Origin: CAVPTL01 sp963708725
GTDB lineage: Bacteria > Actinomycetota > Thermoleophilia > Gaiellales > JAICJC01
Reading direction: 5' to 3'
NCBI GenBank assembly: GCA_963708725.1
Contig: CAVPTL010000010.1
Location: 328,479 to 392,478, forward strand
DNA length: 64,000 bases
The notes beneath the pieces were generated by a model. It made no database searches. It was not told the DNA's origin and saw only the letters and a list, made by a program, of their open reading frames with translations. Position numbers and translations under genes: made by a program. Below, piece by piece: positions 62,368 to 64,000 of the stretch (positions are counted from its first letter, which is position 1; every line of letters begins with the position of its first letter).

Positions 62368-63458
62368 GGCTCGAGCCTGACTCCCGTGCCGCGTGCGCGG
62401 ATCTCCCAGACACCCGTGACGACGTCGTCTTCCACAACCACGTAGGCATCATGGAGATTGATCGTGCCCCCGGCGTAGCCAATCCGCAGCTCGACGTGGG
62501 ATCCCAGCGGGAGCTGCCCCGGCTCGGGGTCGACCAGCGTGTGCTCCTCGTGCACCTCGCGCACGGTGCCGAGGGCCGGCGCGAGTGCCGGCGGCAGAAC
62601 GTCGAGTGCCACCGTCTTCGTGCCGGCGTTGAGGACGGCCGTGTCCTCGGATCGGCTGACCACCGTTGCGGCGACATACAGCGTCGGCAGGAACTTCTCG
62701 GTCAGCCGGTGATAGCCGTAGTCCATGGTCGCGTAGGTGCCGACCTGGAGCTCGGTGATCACCGGGTGGACTCCGGTCATGTCGTACGTGTTGGTGCCGC
62801 CGCCGGAGACGATGTCGATCGTGTGGCCGTTGGCGCGGAGCGCGGCCACGCATTCGGCCAGGAAATCCATGGCGCCGGACGCGGCCGCGCCGCGCTCACC
62901 CGGATCTTCGATCAGCATCGCCTGCCCCTCGAAGCCCATGGCGCCACACAACCGGAGACCGCCGAGCCCGGCGATCGCCTGCGCCAGAGCGACAGCCTCG
63001 GGGATCGACCGCACGCCGCAGCGGTGGAGCCCGACGTCGACGTCGAGCAGGACGTCGATGGTGACGCCGGCGGCCTTGGCCGCCGCCGAGAGGGCGGCGG
63101 CGTTCGCCGGATTGTCGACCGCGAGCAGTAGCCGGCATTCCCGGGCGATCTCGATGGCCGCCGCGATCCGGTCGGCGTCGACGATCTCGTTGGCCACCAG
63201 GATCTCGGGCGGGTTCGCGGCGAGCATCGCCTGGGCCTCGGCGATCGTGGCCGTGGTCAACCCGATGGCACCGCGCTCGAGCTGCAGCCGGGCGATCTCG
63301 ACGCACTTATGCGTTTTGGTGTGTGGCCTGATCGCCACCCGCCCATCCGCCCACTCCGCCATGGTCGCGACGTTGGCGTAAAGCGCCGCGCCGTCGAGCA
63401 CGAGGCTGGGCGTGGGGACGGCGTTCCTGGGGCGACCGATCAGGCCAGAGCTGCTCAC
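62364..63458 (-). CDS. D-threonine aldolase / D-serine dehydratase-like PLP protein, copy 2
   Basis: 364 aa, GTG 63458 overlapping the NTF2-like stop (GTGA). TPSLVLDGAALYANV, PLP Lys in RPHTKTHKCVEIARLQ, LLDVDVGLHRCGVRS, VSGGGTNTYDMTGVHP. The C-terminal RIGYAGGTINLHDAYVVV again lacks the His-x-Cys zinc pair, with Tyr and Gly there, as in copy 1. Both copies sit in operons with a lactonase-like paralogue, so the pairing is probably functional. Confidence 0.78.
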   Translation of the reverse strand: MSSSGLIGRPRNAVPTPSLVLDGAALYANVATMAEWADGRVAIRPHTKTHKCVEIARLQLERGAIGLTTATIAEAQAMLAANPPEILVANEIVDADRIAAAIEIARECRLLLAVDNPANAAALSAAAKAAGVTIDVLLDVDVGLHRCGVRSIPEAVALAQAIAGLGGLRLCGAMGFEGQAMLIEDPGERGAAASGAMDFLAECVAALRANGHTIDIVSGGGTNTYDMTGVHPVITELQVGTYATMDYGYHRLTEKFLPTLYVAATVVSRSEDTAVLNAGTKTVALDVLPPALAPALGTVREVHEEHTLVDPEPGQLPLGSHVELRIGYAGGTINLHDAYVVVEDDVVTGVWEIRARGTGVRLEP

Positions 63459-63895
63459 TCCGCAGCCGCAGTCCCCGGAATCGCCACACCGAGCTGCTCG
63501 AGCACGGCGTACATGTCACTCACCGACCACTCCTCCACGAGCTTGCCGTTCTCGCCGCGGTAGATGCAGATGCCGTCCCACCGCACGGTGCGGCCGGTCT
63601 CCGCCACGCCCAGGAACGGCGCGGAGTGCGTGCCGCCCTCGTTGAAACGCACCACTGCCCGGTCGCCGCTGACCACGACGTCGAGCACGTCGGTCTGTAG
63701 GTCGGGAAAGGCGTCGTAGCCGGACGCGACCATCGCAGTGAACCCGGCCAGCCCCCGGATCTCCTCGCCGCCGGTGCTCGGGTGGTAAACGTAGTCATCG
63801 CCGCAGTACTCGCCGATGCGATCCAGGTGGCGGCCATTCAGCGCGATCTCGAAAAACCCGCGCACGACATCCTCCAACTCTCGGTCTGAGGCCAT
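63455..63895 (-). CDS. SnoaL/NTF2-like protein
   Basis: 146 aa, ATG 63895 (MASDRELEDVVRGFFEIALN). Typical SnoaL-like ester-cyclase fold: YCGDDYVYHPSTGGEEIRGL, MVASGYDAFPDLQTDVLDVV, VRFNEGGTHSAPFLGVAETG and EEWSVSDMYAVLEQLG. These small cone-shaped proteins catalyse cyclisation, isomerisation or hydrolysis of small acids. First gene of the operon with PLP copy 2 and lactonase-like paralogue 3; leaderless start 5 bases after the -10. Confidence 0.82.
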   Translation of the reverse strand: MASDRELEDVVRGFFEIALNGRHLDRIGEYCGDDYVYHPSTGGEEIRGLAGFTAMVASGYDAFPDLQTDVLDVVVSGDRAVVRFNEGGTHSAPFLGVAETGRTVRWDGICIYRGENGKLVEEWSVSDMYAVLEQLGVAIPGTAAAE

Positions 63896-63900
63896 GGGCT

Positions 63901-63929
63901 ATATAACCAAAGTCCGGACAACCGGTCAA
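63901..63929 (-). promoter_or_regulatory. Leaderless promoter with operator, NTF2-like operon
   Basis: -35 TTGACC (63924-63929), 17-base spacer, -10 TTATAT (63901-63906), 5 bases to ATG 63895. The spacer holds TGTCCGGACT on the minus strand (63911-63920), a near-palindromic match to the island operator. Confidence 0.7.
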
Positions 63930-63958
63930 CCGCGCGCAACTCGCGCGGCAGAAAAAAA

Positions 63959-64000
63959 AGCGGACGACGGGGGTCGAACCCGCGACCTTTGGCTTGGGAA
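63959..64000 (-). tRNA. tRNA-Gly (anticodon CCC), 5' part outside window
   Basis: Reading the minus strand from 64000: anticodon loop TTCCCAA (anticodon CCC), then the 3' anticodon strand, a T arm gcggg-ttcgacc-cccgt and acceptor strand cgtccgc followed by discriminator T, as expected for bacterial tRNA-Gly. CCA is not encoded; a run of eight T (63952-63959) starts at the discriminator base. The 5' half lies beyond the window. tRNA 3' ends are common integration sites, and this one borders the catabolic island. Confidence 0.85.

Noticed and set aside
50373..63895. LsrG among the VOC or NTF2-like proteins
   Set aside because: LsrG is a short antibiotic-monooxygenase-fold protein of about 96 residues. 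The VOC modules and the SnoaL-like protein have other folds and motifs.
63930..63959. GC hairpin plus T-run next to the tRNA as a classical terminator
   Set aside because: On the minus strand the T-run comes before the hairpin ccgcgc-gagtt-gcgcgg, and on the plus strand the hairpin is followed by A, so neither strand has the standard order.

Overview
The window is high-GC, gene-dense bacterial DNA that looks like a soil or water actinomycete, possibly of the Thermoleophilia type (a low-confidence guess). The signs are GTG, TTG and CTG starts, many 4-bp ATGA/GTGA gene overlaps, leaderless genes, IclR and UTRA-GntR regulators, a caa3-type oxidase cluster with CtaG and SPW proteins, and a tRNA without encoded CCA. 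Almost the whole window is uptake and catabolism.

Layout. (1) 1-4.8 kb: a truncated polar amino-acid-type binding lipoprotein, an APC permease broken by a 4-bp duplication, a Yx(FWY)xxD lipoprotein and a DAO-type FAD oxidoreductase. (2) 4.9-11.4 kb, minus strand: a PotBCD-like ABC importer with only a stub where the ATPase should be, then an HpaB-type monooxygenase, an imidazolonepropionase-like amidohydrolase and a RidA protein. (3) 11.4-17.9 kb: GMC oxidoreductase, IclR regulator, M20 hydrolase, amidase and nitrilase, with CGGGAA/TTCCCG elements in the gaps. (4) 18-24.5 kb: respiratory block (CtaG, SCO1, SPW protein, oxidase subunits II, I, III, a CuA-like cupredoxin and two tiny membrane proteins). 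(5) 24.6-27.2 kb: response regulator and histidine kinase, convergent and overlapping, and a UTRA GntR regulator. (6) 27.3-64 kb: a large carbohydrate and sugar-acid catabolic island ending beside a tRNA-Gly(CCC).

The island is the most interesting part. It holds three paralogues of the ~600-aa family that I associate with D-apionate lactonase, a GH140/DUF4038 (apiosidase-like) protein, a sugar ABC importer, a phosphotriesterase-family lactonase, two FGGY kinases (one very close to the AI-2 kinase LsrK), a close LsrF homologue and a second aldolase of that fold, AraD, ribulose-phosphate 3-epimerase, five SDR dehydrogenases, a 2-hydroxyacid dehydrogenase, two D-threonine-aldolase-like PLP proteins, five VOC modules in three genes, a dimethylformamidase-like iron hydrolase and a CocE-type hydrolase. 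Nine promoter regions from 28.8 to 63.9 kb share a TGT-N4-ACA palindrome (usually TGTnCGnACA), so they look like one regulon, probably under one of the two local GntR proteins. Four of these promoters have a stereotyped layout (-35 TTGACC/TTGATC, 17-bp spacer containing the operator, -10, then 5-6 bases to the start codon), which predicts leaderless mRNAs.

A working hypothesis is that a branched or unusual pentose, or its glycoside or lactone, is imported, hydrolysed, oxidised by the SDRs, opened by lactonases, phosphorylated by the LsrK-like kinase and cleaved by the LsrF-like thiolase, with AraD and RPE feeding the pentose phosphate pathway. Three intergenic gaps hold gene stubs: a PotA-like ATPase start, a metallophosphoesterase start plus tail, and a permease start plus tail. 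They suggest repeated internal gene deletion. No CRISPR array, insertion sequence, phage gene or rRNA was seen, and no gene-free stretch exceeds about 260 bases.
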